Origin: Psychromonas sp. psych-6C06
GTDB lineage: Bacteria; Pseudomonadota; Gammaproteobacteria; Enterobacterales; Psychromonadaceae
Direction: 5' to 3'
NCBI RefSeq assembly: GCF_002835465.1
Contig: NZ_PIZM01000008.1
Span: 124,001 to 188,000, forward strand
DNA length: 64,000 nucleotides
Shown here: one piece after another, positions 19,820 through 30,000 of the stretch
Numbering within the stretch: position 1 is the stretch's first letter
Layout of the letters: the number at the start of each line of letters is the position of its first letter
The notes under the pieces: model-generated
What the model was told of the DNA's origin: nothing
What the model saw: the letters and a program-made list of their open reading frames with translations, nothing else
Database searches by the model: none
Position numbers and translations under genes: made by a program

Positions 19820-19919
19820 TTTTACCCCTCCTTAATACCACACTAACTATAGCGCTAAATATTAGTTTCAGCGACTTTCACTTTATCGGCAAGCGGCGCA
19901 ATAACTTGAGGGGTAAATT

Positions 19920-22178
19920 TTATAAACCTTGAATGTACTGTGCATGTGTTGAAAGCGACACAACATCGTCCAACTTTTGTTTCATGCTTTTATCACCCTT
20001 CACTAAAGCCGTGAAATAGTCGAGTAACATAGCCTTGTCTAATTCAGCTTTAGAGCCTGCGCCAATGTTCGTTAAATCAATAAAGAACTCATCAAATAGT
20101 GCCGAGAACTCTTCAACCACATCTAAGTTTAAAAACTGCTCGTCGTTATAGATACTTGGATATCCACCAAGCTGTTTATCTACAGCAAAAGAGAAACCTT
20201 TAACATTAGTTATCGTGGTCGCTTTTTGACATTTAAGCATACAACCATCTTCGATAGACGGTTTATTACAGCCGACAGTCTGCTGGAAGAAACATTGTCG
20301 ACTGGTCATCATCAAAATGGGATGATAAATGCTGTATAACATTTTAAAGTTTTTCGGACGTTTAATATTACGTATCTGATTACGGTTTATCTCGTTTGAA
20401 ATAAATGCACCGGCACAGTTTAGCTCTTCTTGTAAGGTTAACAGTGCATAGGAGTTAGTGGTATTTAGAAGTGGCCCTGCAATCCACTCAATACCGAGTT
20501 GGGTCGCTTTTAACGCAATACCTGTGTTGTTAGAGATAATACGTTTGGGTTTAACCGTTTCAAGTAGTCTCACTGATTCATCGTAATCTTTACCAATTAA
20601 GACCGCTGGGAACCATGGGATTAAACGTGGATTTTCAAGGAATATATCAATGTGTTTATTACAACGTTTTTTCCAGCTTTCAGGTAATTTAAAATAGATA
20701 TCCCCTTCTGTTTTTTCAGCAAGATAGCTATCTTTCACATCACTGATAAGCAGTGATAATGTCGGTTGTGTAGATACTTTTTCAAACACTTCTAAAGCAG
20801 GAAGTTCAACAGGTGCAATCGGTTTTACTTTGCCATTAAGCAGGAATGCAATTTCATTTTTAATGGTCGTTAACTCTTTAAAAGGCACACTCAGCCCTTC
20901 ATTTAATCCACTAAAGTCGATATTTTGTAATTCGAAATCACCATTTTTGAAGCTTTTAAAACGTTTTTCAATTGCCTCAGGTTGTATCGACGCTTCACCG
21001 GCGGCAATCAGGTTGCTTTGAGAATGCACGGTATGCTGCTGTTCTTCAAAAGCGATAGTGATACTTAAAGGTTTTCCTAATTGACCAGTAACTGCCATGG
21101 TTAGAATGGGTTTTTCAATACTAATATGCTTGATTTTATCGGCAACGGTTGCCGAAATTGCATTTTTCTGAGCAGATAATTCTGTTTGCACCTCTTGAAT
21201 CTGCACAACGGATATAGCCCCATGCTCTTCATTAGCATGTTGGAAACTATTGTCGCGCGGATTATCGATGAACATATCTTTAGTTAAATTACCCTTTAAA
21301 AAAGAGTTGGTAAAATCACGATTAAATACTTTATAAAGATTACTGTTATCGTCCAGTAATTTACCTGTCTCAACAAATTGATTTATTTGTTGGCGCCAGC
21401 TATCAACTACAGTATGCACATATTGGGCACCTTTAATACGGCCCTCAATTTTTAATGAATCAACGCCAGCATCTACCAGCTCAGGTAGGTCGAAATAAGC
21501 AGAATTATCTTTTAAATTAAGTGGGAACTTATTACCTGCATCGGTGATTTCATATTCATCACGACAGGCTTGGCTACAACGACCACGATTACCAGAGTTA
21601 CCGACACTCACCGAACTTGAATAACATTGCCCAGAAAAAGCGATACACAACGCGCCATGTACAAACACTTCAGTTAACACATCATGATCATGTGCAACTG
21701 TCGTTAACATTTTAACTTCAGGTAGATTCATCTCACGAGAAAGATTAACGCGTGTTGCACCAGCTTTCGCAAGAAATTCAATCTGCCCTGCATTATGCGT
21801 TGTTAACTGTGTGGAAGCGTGAATAAGCAGTGTAGGAAAATGTTTTTTTACTAAGTTAAACAACCCTAAATCTTGCACAATAATGCCATCAATAGTGGTG
21901 TTTACCAATTGGTTAAGTAGTTTAACAACACCTTTTATTTCATGTTCTAAAATAACCACATTAACCGTTAAAAACACTTCGCACTCAAAACGATGAGCAA
22001 GTCGTAAAATACCTTTTAATTGTTCAAAGGAGATATTAGTCGCGCGATTTCGAGCATTAAACATATCCAAGCCACAGTATATCGCATTCGCACCGGCAAC
22101 AATCGCAGCTTTAATCGCATCCACATCACCACCAGGGGCTAACAGTTCTATTTTTCTAGTCATTACAAATCCATTCAC
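19920..22178 (-). CDS. U32-family protein, RlhA-like (23S rRNA C2501 hydroxylation)
   Basis: This large protein of 752 residues starts with the U32 peptidase-fold domain: IELLAPGGDVDAIKAAIVAGANAIYCGLD, shortened here to its ELLAPGGDVDAI start, then FLTVNVVILEHE, and the cysteine cluster CIAFSGQCYSS and RGRCSQACRDEY (about 178-207). Middle and C-terminal parts follow with more cysteines (CFFQQTVGC, DGCMLKC) that may hold an iron-sulfur cluster. E. coli RlhA, which makes 5-hydroxycytidine in 23S rRNA, is about 650 residues, so this one is some 100 longer. The family also contains true proteases and UbiU/UbiV-type enzymes; RlhA is the closest by architecture. ATG 22163 is an alternative start. 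Confidence 0.7.
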   Translation of the reverse strand: MNGFVMTRKIELLAPGGDVDAIKAAIVAGANAIYCGLDMFNARNRATNISFEQLKGILRLAHRFECEVFLTVNVVILEHEIKGVVKLLNQLVNTTIDGIIVQDLGLFNLVKKHFPTLLIHASTQLTTHNAGQIEFLAKAGATRVNLSREMNLPEVKMLTTVAHDHDVLTEVFVHGALCIAFSGQCYSSSVSVGNSGNRGRCSQACRDEYEITDAGNKFPLNLKDNSAYFDLPELVDAGVDSLKIEGRIKGAQYVHTVVDSWRQQINQFVETGKLLDDNSNLYKVFNRDFTNSFLKGNLTKDMFIDNPRDNSFQHANEEHGAISVVQIQEVQTELSAQKNAISATVADKIKHISIEKPILTMAVTGQLGKPLSITIAFEEQQHTVHSQSNLIAAGEASIQPEAIEKRFKSFKNGDFELQNIDFSGLNEGLSVPFKELTTIKNEIAFLLNGKVKPIAPVELPALEVFEKVSTQPTLSLLISDVKDSYLAEKTEGDIYFKLPESWKKRCNKHIDIFLENPRLIPWFPAVLIGKDYDESVRLLETVKPKRIISNNTGIALKATQLGIEWIAGPLLNTTNSYALLTLQEELNCAGAFISNEINRNQIRNIKRPKNFKMLYSIYHPILMMTSRQCFFQQTVGCNKPSIEDGCMLKCQKATTITNVKGFSFAVDKQLGGYPSIYNDEQFLNLDVVEEFSALFDEFFIDLTNIGAGSKAELDKAMLLDYFTALVKGDKSMKQKLDDVVSLSTHAQYIQGL

Positions 22179-22415
22179 ACCTATTTTAATTGTTGGCGAT
22201 TCTACCTACATCAATACCCTATTACTAGCAAAGACAAACTTATCTCAGATCAATAATAAGCCCTATGAGGGTCAATATGTTGCGACACAAAACATTTAAT
22301 AATAGTGATAACAAATTGATATAAATTAATTGATATAAATATATTCCATAGCTACTTTTAAAAAGTTAATAAAATCCCACTGAACTAGTTATCTGATATT
22401 TATATGGAGAAAAGC

Positions 22416-24428
22416 ATGAAGCTAACAATTGCACAGCGTTTATATGGAGGTTTCGCGAGTATCATCGTCATCATGTTTATTGTTTCAGGCATTGTTTGGT
22501 CGCAAAATAAAGCGATTCAAATTATCACGACTGAAGTGGAAAATGATGATGTGCCTGGTGTAATAGCCTACTTACAAGTATCAGATCAGCTTGCCGATAT
22601 GCAAACTAATATATTGGAATACCTTTCAGGAGAGATGTCTGCAGTTGATAAATTTTCAGGTAACTACAATCAGTTTCAAGGATACTATAAAACCTTATAT
22701 GCCTTAGAGTCTGCTAAACAATCTGACCGCGACAAAATGGCGATGATTGAGAAACTTGCCAATGAGTATGCTCAGCGGAGTAAAACAGAAATATTTGATC
22801 GCTACAGCCCTAAAACAGAGCAATGGGCACTCACACAAATCAAAGCTCTTGAGAAAGAGGGAGCTGAATTAGAACAATTATTAGACCGTTTAAAGGAGGA
22901 AGAGTTTGCTGATGCACTGAAATCGATAGACCTAGAGGAGTCTCTCAAAGATGACCTGCCAGGGGTGCGCTATTATTTAGAGCTTATTGATGAAGGGGGC
23001 GATATGTTAGCTTCTATCACTAGTTTTGTAGCAGGTGATGTTAGTAAAGTAGAAGCTTTTAAGAAAGATCAAGCTTCCTTTGAACTTTACCTGAATAAGT
23101 TAGCTCCACTTGAACAAAAGCCCAACGAAGTTGAAAATTTACGTAAAATTGGACAATACAAAGATAATATAGTTAGCACTGCCAACGAAATCTTTAAAAA
23201 ATTCGACCCTACTGGTCGTGAAGCGGCCTTAAATACCGTCAATGACATGGAAGAGACAATTTTCAATAAATTAGAAGATATTTTAGATGAGTCTGCATTA
23301 GAAGAAAAAAACGATTCCAGCACAGCGCTAACGCTTGTTTCATCGATGTTAGAGAATATGGTTAGTCAATTATTAATCGCTACTATTTTAGCCGCAATTG
23401 TAGGTGCAACCATTGCGTATTTCTTATCGAATTCAATCAACCGTCGTCTTCAAAAAGTACTGACCGTTGCAGATCGTATCAGTGAAGGTGACTTAAGCTC
23501 AACAGCATTAGATAATATGGGTACAGATGAGATTGCAAAACTTGCCCTTGCGATGAATAAAATGAGTGATTCTTTAAATGCTCTACTCACAGATATTAAT
23601 GATGTTGCCGTTTCTGTCGCCAGTGCTTCCTCTGATATTCAACAATCAAGTAGTGATCTAACCGACGGAAGTAATGAGCAAGCCCATAAATCATCCATGC
23701 TTGCAACTGCAATCGAAGAGATGTCTTCGACTGTATCAGAGGTGGCAATGCAAAGTAATCATGCATCTGAAAGCGCGACCGAATCTGGTAAACAAGCAAA
23801 TATGGGGGGGGAAATCGTAAGAGATACTGTATCGGGTATAAACAAACTATCAGAAGTCGTCAATAACGCCTCTGAAACCGTTGATAAGCTCGGCGCACGA
23901 AGTGATGAAATCGGTGCTGTTATCCAGGTGATAAATGGCATTGCCGAACAAACTAATTTACTTGCACTTAATGCAGCTATTGAAGCAGCACGCGCTGGTG
24001 AGCAAGGTCGTGGGTTTGCAGTCGTAGCAGATGAAGTTAGAACATTAGCAGCCCGAACCAGTGAAGCAACTAAAGAGGTTGCTGCATCGATTGGAGCAAT
24101 ACAAGCAGATACACAAGCAGCCGTTACGAGTATTCTTGAAGGTAGTCAACAAGCCTCAGTAAGTGTTGAATTAGCAGAGAAAGCGGGACAATCATTAGAA
24201 ACCATTGTTACAAGTGCTGTCAACTTAGATAGTATGATTGTTTCAATTGCTTCAGCAACTGAAGAGCAGTCGTCAACAACACAGGAGATGGCTCGTGACG
24301 TCGCGGTAATTCGTGATGCTTCGGACAATGCCCTTAATCTTGCAAGCAATACCTCTGAAAAAGCCAATAGAATGAGTGGATTAGCTACTGAACTTGAAAA
24401 CTTAGTGAATAAATTTAAATTACGTTAA
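22416..24428 (+). CDS. Methyl-accepting chemotaxis protein with duplicated sensor domain
   Basis: A transmembrane chemoreceptor of 670 residues. TM1 lies at about 8-30, a periplasmic domain at about 35-310, TM2 at about 315-338, HAMP at about 338-392, then the methylation and signalling coiled coil. The hairpin tip [20 protein letters not shown] is canonical (about residues 512-531). The sensor part holds two related blocks, starting [11 protein letters not shown] (about 44) and [11 protein letters not shown] (about 180), each with EYLSGE/SFVAGD-type helices; this suggests a tandem helical-bundle sensor whose ligand is unknown. The start at ATG 22416 is preferred over 22404 because TGGAGA lies just before it. 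It is monocistronic with its own terminator. Confidence 0.92.
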   Translation: MKLTIAQRLYGGFASIIVIMFIVSGIVWSQNKAIQIITTEVENDDVPGVIAYLQVSDQLADMQTNILEYLSGEMSAVDKFSGNYNQFQGYYKTLYALESAKQSDRDKMAMIEKLANEYAQRSKTEIFDRYSPKTEQWALTQIKALEKEGAELEQLLDRLKEEEFADALKSIDLEESLKDDLPGVRYYLELIDEGGDMLASITSFVAGDVSKVEAFKKDQASFELYLNKLAPLEQKPNEVENLRKIGQYKDNIVSTANEIFKKFDPTGREAALNTVNDMEETIFNKLEDILDESALEEKNDSSTALTLVSSMLENMVSQLLIATILAAIVGATIAYFLSNSINRRLQKVLTVADRISEGDLSSTALDNMGTDEIAKLALAMNKMSDSLNALLTDINDVAVSVASASSDIQQSSSDLTDGSNEQAHKSSMLATAIEEMSSTVSEVAMQSNHASESATESGKQANMGGEIVRDTVSGINKLSEVVNNASETVDKLGARSDEIGAVIQVINGIAEQTNLLALNAAIEAARAGEQGRGFAVVADEVRTLAARTSEATKEVAASIGAIQADTQAAVTSILEGSQQASVSVELAEKAGQSLETIVTSAVNLDSMIVSIASATEEQSSTTQEMARDVAVIRDASDNALNLASNTSEKANRMSGLATELENLVNKFKLR

Positions 24429-24444
24429 TATTTTAAAATATCTC

Positions 24445-24482
24445 AAAAAAGGCCCCAATAATAACATTATTGGGGCCTTTTT
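24445..24482 (+). terminator. Rho-independent terminator of the chemoreceptor gene
   Basis: A 14-bp GC-rich hairpin (AAAGGCCCCAATAA/TTATTGGGGCCTTT) is followed by T residues on the plus strand and by A-to-T flanks on the other, so it may also serve the VF530 gene that converges on it. Confidence 0.93.
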
Positions 24483-24522
24483 CTTGATTCAAACATTGAT
24501 TATGTAACTAATACCCATCGAA

Positions 24523-25080
24523 TTAAGTATTCCAAGGGTTATTTGGATCATAAGGTGCTTCATCGGATTTTTCTTTGTTGGCACGTCTGTCTTTTGGACG
24601 TTCACTACTGCCACCTCTATTTCCCTGAGAGTTATCTCGATAAGGATGTTTTGAGGCTCCTCGAGAATGACGATTAAACTCACGATCATCACGCTTACGC
24701 TGACTATGCTCTTTATGTGCAGAAGCGGCCTTAGCTTGTGATAGTTCAATCGACTCGATAGTCAATTCCATCGGCTCACGTGGCACAATGTGTAAAGAAA
24801 AGCCGCGTTCGCGTGGCGCTAAATCAAACTCTGATTCACGTGCTTTAGGCATACGCTTAAAACGTGATAAGTAAAAGTTCTCTAATTTTATACGCGCCCA
24901 TTCCGTTTTTTTCAAAAACTTCACGCTACCTGCAACAGAAGGGTTCACTTTAAAACAGTGAAATCGCATCGCTGCATATAATATTTTCCAGCCATAATGC
25001 TCAACAAGTTCAGTGAGTAATGTCTCTGTGCTTAGGCCATGTAACGGGTTATTTCGTTGTTCTTCTACACTTGGTTTCAT
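24523..25080 (-). CDS. VF530-family (DUF2132) putative DNA-binding protein
   Basis: This protein of 185 residues has an N-terminal VF530 domain (about 8-75). NNPLHGLSTETLLTELVEHY, GWKILYAAMRFHCFKVNPS and SVKFLKKTEWARIKLENFYL follow the family pattern. The domain has been described as DNA-binding from structure; its role is unknown. A long basic, low-complexity tail follows (about 115-185, rich in Arg, Lys, Ser, Asn) and ends with PYDPNNPWN, which is unusual for the family and suggests nucleic acid contact. The frame opens at a TTG at 25092, but ATG 25080 is preceded by GGAAAGA and is preferred. It lies downstream of the pfa operon but behind a terminator-like hairpin. Confidence 0.8.
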   Translation of the reverse strand: MKPSVEEQRNNPLHGLSTETLLTELVEHYGWKILYAAMRFHCFKVNPSVAGSVKFLKKTEWARIKLENFYLSRFKRMPKARESEFDLAPRERGFSLHIVPREPMELTIESIELSQAKAASAHKEHSQRKRDDREFNRHSRGASKHPYRDNSQGNRGGSSERPKDRRANKEKSDEAPYDPNNPWNT

Positions 25081-25098
25081 TGTTCTTTCCAATTTAAA

Positions 25099-25126
25099 AA
25101 GCCTTAATAAATAGTATTAAGGCTTA
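25099..25126 (-). terminator. Probable terminator of the pfa operon
   Basis: On the minus strand AAGCCTTAATA pairs with TATTAAGGCTT around a five-base loop and runs into TTT before an AT-rich stretch. It lies 108 bases past the pfaD stop and just before the SD of the VF530 gene. Confidence 0.7.
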
Positions 25127-25233
25127 TTGGGGGATTTTATCTGAATTTAAAACAGCTGTCAGTAAATTGAAACTAAAGCAGTGGCCAGTTTTTAGCTATC
25201 AGCCGTCAGTAAAGTCAAAAATCAACAACTTGT

Positions 25234-26829
25234 TTATTTTGGCGTGTAGTTAAGCAAGCTTTGTGACAAACTAACCCCTTGCAACTTCAGTTGATTAACA
25301 CGTTGTAAATAAGCGGCACCTTTTAACAGGTGTAACGCAACATCAACCGCTTTGCGCTCCGTGTAGCTTTCTAAATAAGTACCCTTCACCCAGCTATTGA
25401 ATGCGCCTAAACTGGGTCCAGCCCAGATTTGATAATCCATTTCACGCCCTTTTTCACCGATATTTGACCAGCGTGAAGAAAGCCCTAAATACCATCGGAA
25501 AATTAGTGCCATTTTGCGTTTCGGGTTACTTTGAGCACGTGCTAACATTTCAGGATCACGCGCTTGGAAGAAATCGATTGTGCCAGCCCAAACATCATCT
25601 AAGTTTTGGCGGAAAATTTGCTTTTCGATTTTCTCTCGCTCAGCAGTAGGAATCGCTTCAATCGAGTCATAATTAACATATAGCTCGTAAAGTTTATTGG
25701 CGCGCATCGCAAACATGGTGCCACGTTTTACCACCTGTAGCTTCACGCCCATTTCAAACATATCGGCAGCCGGTGCCATGGTCACATCAGCCATCTCAAC
25801 GCCCGCTAACAATTTACGGGTATACTCAGAAGCCCCAGCCTCAACACAAGCTTGATTCACCGAGCCTAACACAATGTATGCGGCTCCCATATTAAAGGCA
25901 GCCAATGTTGCTTCTGGGGTGCCGATGCCACCACCAGCACCAACGCGCAGTGCAGGGGAGAAATTATATTGTGCTTGGATCTCATCGCGCAGTGCAATGA
26001 TGGTAGGTAAAAGCGTTAAAAACGGACGGTTATCCGTATGACCACCCGAATCCGCTTCCGCAGTAATATCATCGGCCATCGGCACACGCTTTGAAAGTTC
26101 AGCTTGTTTCGCGGTAATTTTGCCCTGTGCTAATAACTTATCTAATAACTTTTGCGGTGCAGGCTCCATAAAACGGCGCCCGACTTCAGTACGTGATACC
26201 TTTGCAATCACCTTGTTTTTAATATTAACCGAGCCATCAGGCTTCTCACTTAACCCTGCAACACGATACCAAACGATATGCTCGGTTAAGCCAAGGTATG
26301 CAGACGCTTCTACTGTTTCAACACCCAATTTTAGGAAACGCTCAACTGCGCCACGCTCTAATGCTTCCTCTGCTGGCGCATGGATCAGGTTTACCGCATA
26401 AGGACCATTTGGCAGTGCTGCTTGAATCCGTTTGATCGAATCTTCAATGACATCGGGTACTAAACCTGCAGCACCAAATGAACACAACAGCCCCGCTTTA
26501 CCTAGCGCAATAACTAGCTCAACGGAAGCAATACCGTTAGCCATTGCACCACCGTGATAAGCGTATTTAACACCATGTTGCTTTTTAAAATCAGCATCGC
26601 CTAAATCTTCAGGATTAAGCGCTTGTGCAAATGCAACAACCGATTCACTGCTTGCATCACAAGTTGCTTGGCTAACACCTAACATGTCGCCACTTTTTGC
26701 AACATAAATAGGTTTATTCAAATCCATTAATGCACTTTTTACTGCATCAGAAGTTGTATTGATATTATTACTCGCGACTTTCCAAGCCCAATCAATCGGT
26801 TGTTGATTATTTAACGTTAATACACTCAT
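25234..26829 (-). CDS. pfaD: PfaD, trans-acting enoyl reductase of PUFA synthase
   Basis: This 531-residue flavoprotein reduces enoyl intermediates of the Pfa synthase in trans. It has a TIM-barrel FMN-binding fold like the 2-nitropropane dioxygenase/FabK group. Seen are YHGGAMANGIASVE, ALGKAGLLCSFGAAGLVPD, the flavin-site segment ADSGGHTDNRP (about residue 260), and the phosphate-binding GAGGGIGTPEATLAAF followed by IVLGSVNQACVEAG. The length matches pfaD genes of Shewanella and Moritella (about 540). It is the last gene of the cluster, 194 bases after pfaC, a larger gap than those upstream, and is followed by a hairpin terminator. Confidence 0.96.
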   Translation of the reverse strand: MSVLTLNNQQPIDWAWKVASNNINTTSDAVKSALMDLNKPIYVAKSGDMLGVSQATCDASSESVVAFAQALNPEDLGDADFKKQHGVKYAYHGGAMANGIASVELVIALGKAGLLCSFGAAGLVPDVIEDSIKRIQAALPNGPYAVNLIHAPAEEALERGAVERFLKLGVETVEASAYLGLTEHIVWYRVAGLSEKPDGSVNIKNKVIAKVSRTEVGRRFMEPAPQKLLDKLLAQGKITAKQAELSKRVPMADDITAEADSGGHTDNRPFLTLLPTIIALRDEIQAQYNFSPALRVGAGGGIGTPEATLAAFNMGAAYIVLGSVNQACVEAGASEYTRKLLAGVEMADVTMAPAADMFEMGVKLQVVKRGTMFAMRANKLYELYVNYDSIEAIPTAEREKIEKQIFRQNLDDVWAGTIDFFQARDPEMLARAQSNPKRKMALIFRWYLGLSSRWSNIGEKGREMDYQIWAGPSLGAFNSWVKGTYLESYTERKAVDVALHLLKGAAYLQRVNQLKLQGVSLSQSLLNYTPK

Positions 26830-27023
26830 TGTTATTTCCTAAACGGTGATATGAAAATCACCTTAAATTAGTTGTTTGTTCTTTTATTAAAACTTATCGT
26901 GATACCTTAAATGCTTAGGGCTAAGTCATTTAAGGCTAGATCAAGGCGAAAAAGCGCAGTTTAATGGTTTAAATGAGCATTTTTCAACGTAGAGATAGCC
27001 TTAAAGGACAACGACCTTAGTAT
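26830..27023 (-). promoter_or_regulatory. pfaC-pfaD spacer with long inverted repeat
   Basis: This is the only sizeable gap inside the pfa cluster. TTTAAGGCTA (26929-26938) is matched exactly in inverted form by TAGCCTTAAA (26996-27005), with CTAAG/CTTAG further out. The transcript could fold into a long hairpin between pfaC and pfaD. It may reduce read-through or protect one part of the message. Shared words with the MITE family (AAGGCGAAAA) leave a transposed repeat possible. Confidence 0.4.
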
Positions 27024-30000
27024 TTAAGCTTCGATGATGCTAAGAACAATATCCTTCACTTCATAGATGCGTAGGCCATCCTTAGACAGATTCGCATCCC
27101 CCACTAAACGCACCTCACTATCGGTTTTGATAATATCAGTAATATGGACATCTAAACTCATCTGTTTATTTAGCGGCGTAATTTGTCCGCGGTATTTCCA
27201 CACAACGTTAGTTAACGGGGCTTCAAAACGCGGGTTGTTAAAAGTTTTTCCTAAATCGTTTTTCAGGGCATAGGTTTGTAGCAATTCGATAATCGCTTCT
27301 ACGCCTAATGAGCCTGGCATCACCGGATCTTGATGGAAGTGATAACGGAAGAACCAATCACTCGCATCAATAGTACGTTCACCATAGATATAAGCGAGTG
27401 ACGCTTTACCACCACCTTCAACAATTGACACCGTATCGACAAAATTAAGTTGTCCGCCCGCTAAACGATAATGTGGCTTTGCAATGGGTGCTTTAAACAG
27501 TGATAAAGTCTTATCGGTAAGATCGATTTTTTCAACCTGAGCTGCAGGTGTATTATTATCGACAAACCATGCATTAGTTGTTTTGCCGTTATCGATACCC
27601 AATTGGTTCGCTAACGCATCCCCACCAAAGTAACCAAAAACAGCTTTACCTTTATAAAACGGCTCATCATCCACCAGCAAATCAAAGGTGAAACTCTGCA
27701 CGATCATACCACCTGCCATAGTGGTGCTTAATAACACCGATTTATTAACAATGGTTTTACCGCGTAGATCCACTTTTCTTAATAGCTCACCTTCACCATC
27801 TAAGTTTCTAAAGAAAAGATCCTTTTCAGGATAAACCAAGGTGGTGCCCATATAGCCTGAGATAAAGCCATTAGGTTGCAGTGCAATCTCCATGATTAAT
27901 GAATATGGCATCCAATTATCGACACTATTTTTAGTGAAGTACCATGCATCTGCAGGCACAAAATATTCCGCAATACAGCTGGCTGTTTTTTTAAGGTCTA
28001 AACGTTGCCCTTGCACATCAATCACTCGGGTAACAACTTGTAAATCACCACAGGGCGTTCTCGGCGGTATACGCCCTTTATAAACATCAAAGGCAGGACC
28101 AAAACAGTTAGAGATATTACCCGTTGCAAATTCAAACAGATGGTAAGGTGTAAATGGAAGGCTATCTGGCGTTCTATTTTGCCCTGCAACCATCGGAGCT
28201 TCAAAATGTTTGATTGGTGTCACGCCCTTCTCTTTCGGGGCATTAAAATCTGATTCAACACGCATTAATGGGCATTTTGCATCTTTAAAAGGTTGCACGC
28301 CGCGTTCATCGGTGATCAGGTGATTCTCCACCTCGTGAATCGCTTCCACAGGGATCTGCTCAACGTGACTTTCAAGCTCATTAAACGCAGACTCTACAGA
28401 TGATTCGACTAAACTTGTATTGGCAGTGGGTAATAGTTGTACGTTACTTGGTAATGTCACGGGATACGCTGAATCTTCATCCTGTTCTTTAATTTCCATA
28501 CACAGGTTTTTAAAGTCAACCACGGTTTTACCATCAAGAATAATATCGATGTTGGCCTTAATAAATGGACGTGGCGACATGCCCATCTCAACCACCTCTA
28601 AACGATAGGTTAAGGTATTAGTTTGCGGTAACACCTGCCCACGACAGCGTACAGTTTGTGGCTCTCCTTTCATTGGTTGGAAACGCGCGTTATTGACGGT
28701 GCCATTCATACCTAACCAAAGCATGTAAAACATTGCCACTTGCCCACAACCTTCTGACATTAACGAGCCCGCCATCACTTGATCGCCTTTAAAGTGACAT
28801 GGGAAATACCAGTGATCCGGCGCGAGATCTTTCTGCCCCTCAATAAGGCCGAGTCCCCAATGACCACCAGTAGGATCAACTTTAGTGATACGTTCAATCA
28901 TCAAGAATTTTTCAGATGAGAACTTCAGCGAAGGATTACGTCCTTGTTGATCATATTCAGGTCCAAAACATCCGGCGATATCACCATCTACTAGCTTCAT
29001 CATATCAGCATAGTTATACTGCGTTTTGCTGTTTTTAATCAGTGGTGTAAAGCTTGATTTTTTAGCATTCGCAAAAGCCGCTTTATCTTTATCGTTATGA
29101 ATAACGCCTTTACCGTCCGCTAACTCTTCATCGGTGAAGAACCCCGCACAGCCATTACGCATAATAAGCACTTTTTTATCGCCCACATAACAATCGTAGT
29201 GGAAGAAGAATAAAAGTTGCTCGCCATTTTTTGCATAGGAATCGATATGAATTTCATAGCGTAGTGTTTCACCACCAAAGGCCATATCTTCTAAAAAGGT
29301 TAATTCGCAATCGAGTAAACGATAGATTCGCTCACTTTTGTTTTGAAAGTCGATGCCGATATATGAGATAAGCATCAAATCACATTGACCCGATTCAACC
29401 GATACCGACCAAGGGATATGACCATCAATTAAAAACGGTGCGTCAACGGGAATATCATATTCCGTTGCCATGTATGATTTTTTATATTCGTTTACCTTGG
29501 CTTCAAGATCCGTCACACGGGTCACTAACAGGTAATCGGTCGTCGGGAGGCGAACGCGACGCGCATAACTGTCGATAATTCTATATTGTTCACCAAATAC
29601 CTTACTAATGTCGCCCTCTGCAAATTCCACTAAATCGGCGGTATCAAAGATAACTTGCTTGGGTTTATTAAAACGCTCTTCAAGTTGTAAAGCAGGATAG
29701 TGATATCCCGCCGGCCCTTTAATTGCAAAACCTGTTTCTACTTGTTCGGGCGCGAACGTTGCTTGATTAACGACAGATGAAGGCGCTTGTCCCGCTACTG
29801 ATTGTCCCGTTAACAATTGCGCTTGCAGTTTAATCAGTTTGGAAATTTGTTGCTCAGCGCCTTGTCGTGCGCGAATAAAGGCTTGGTGTGTTTGCGTTTG
29901 TTGTAAAATTTCACTGCTCGTTTCGCTGTTGATACTGTTTTTAGTCATGGTAACTTGCTCTGAAGAAGTGTGTGGCTTAATGGGCGATGTTGCCATTAGC

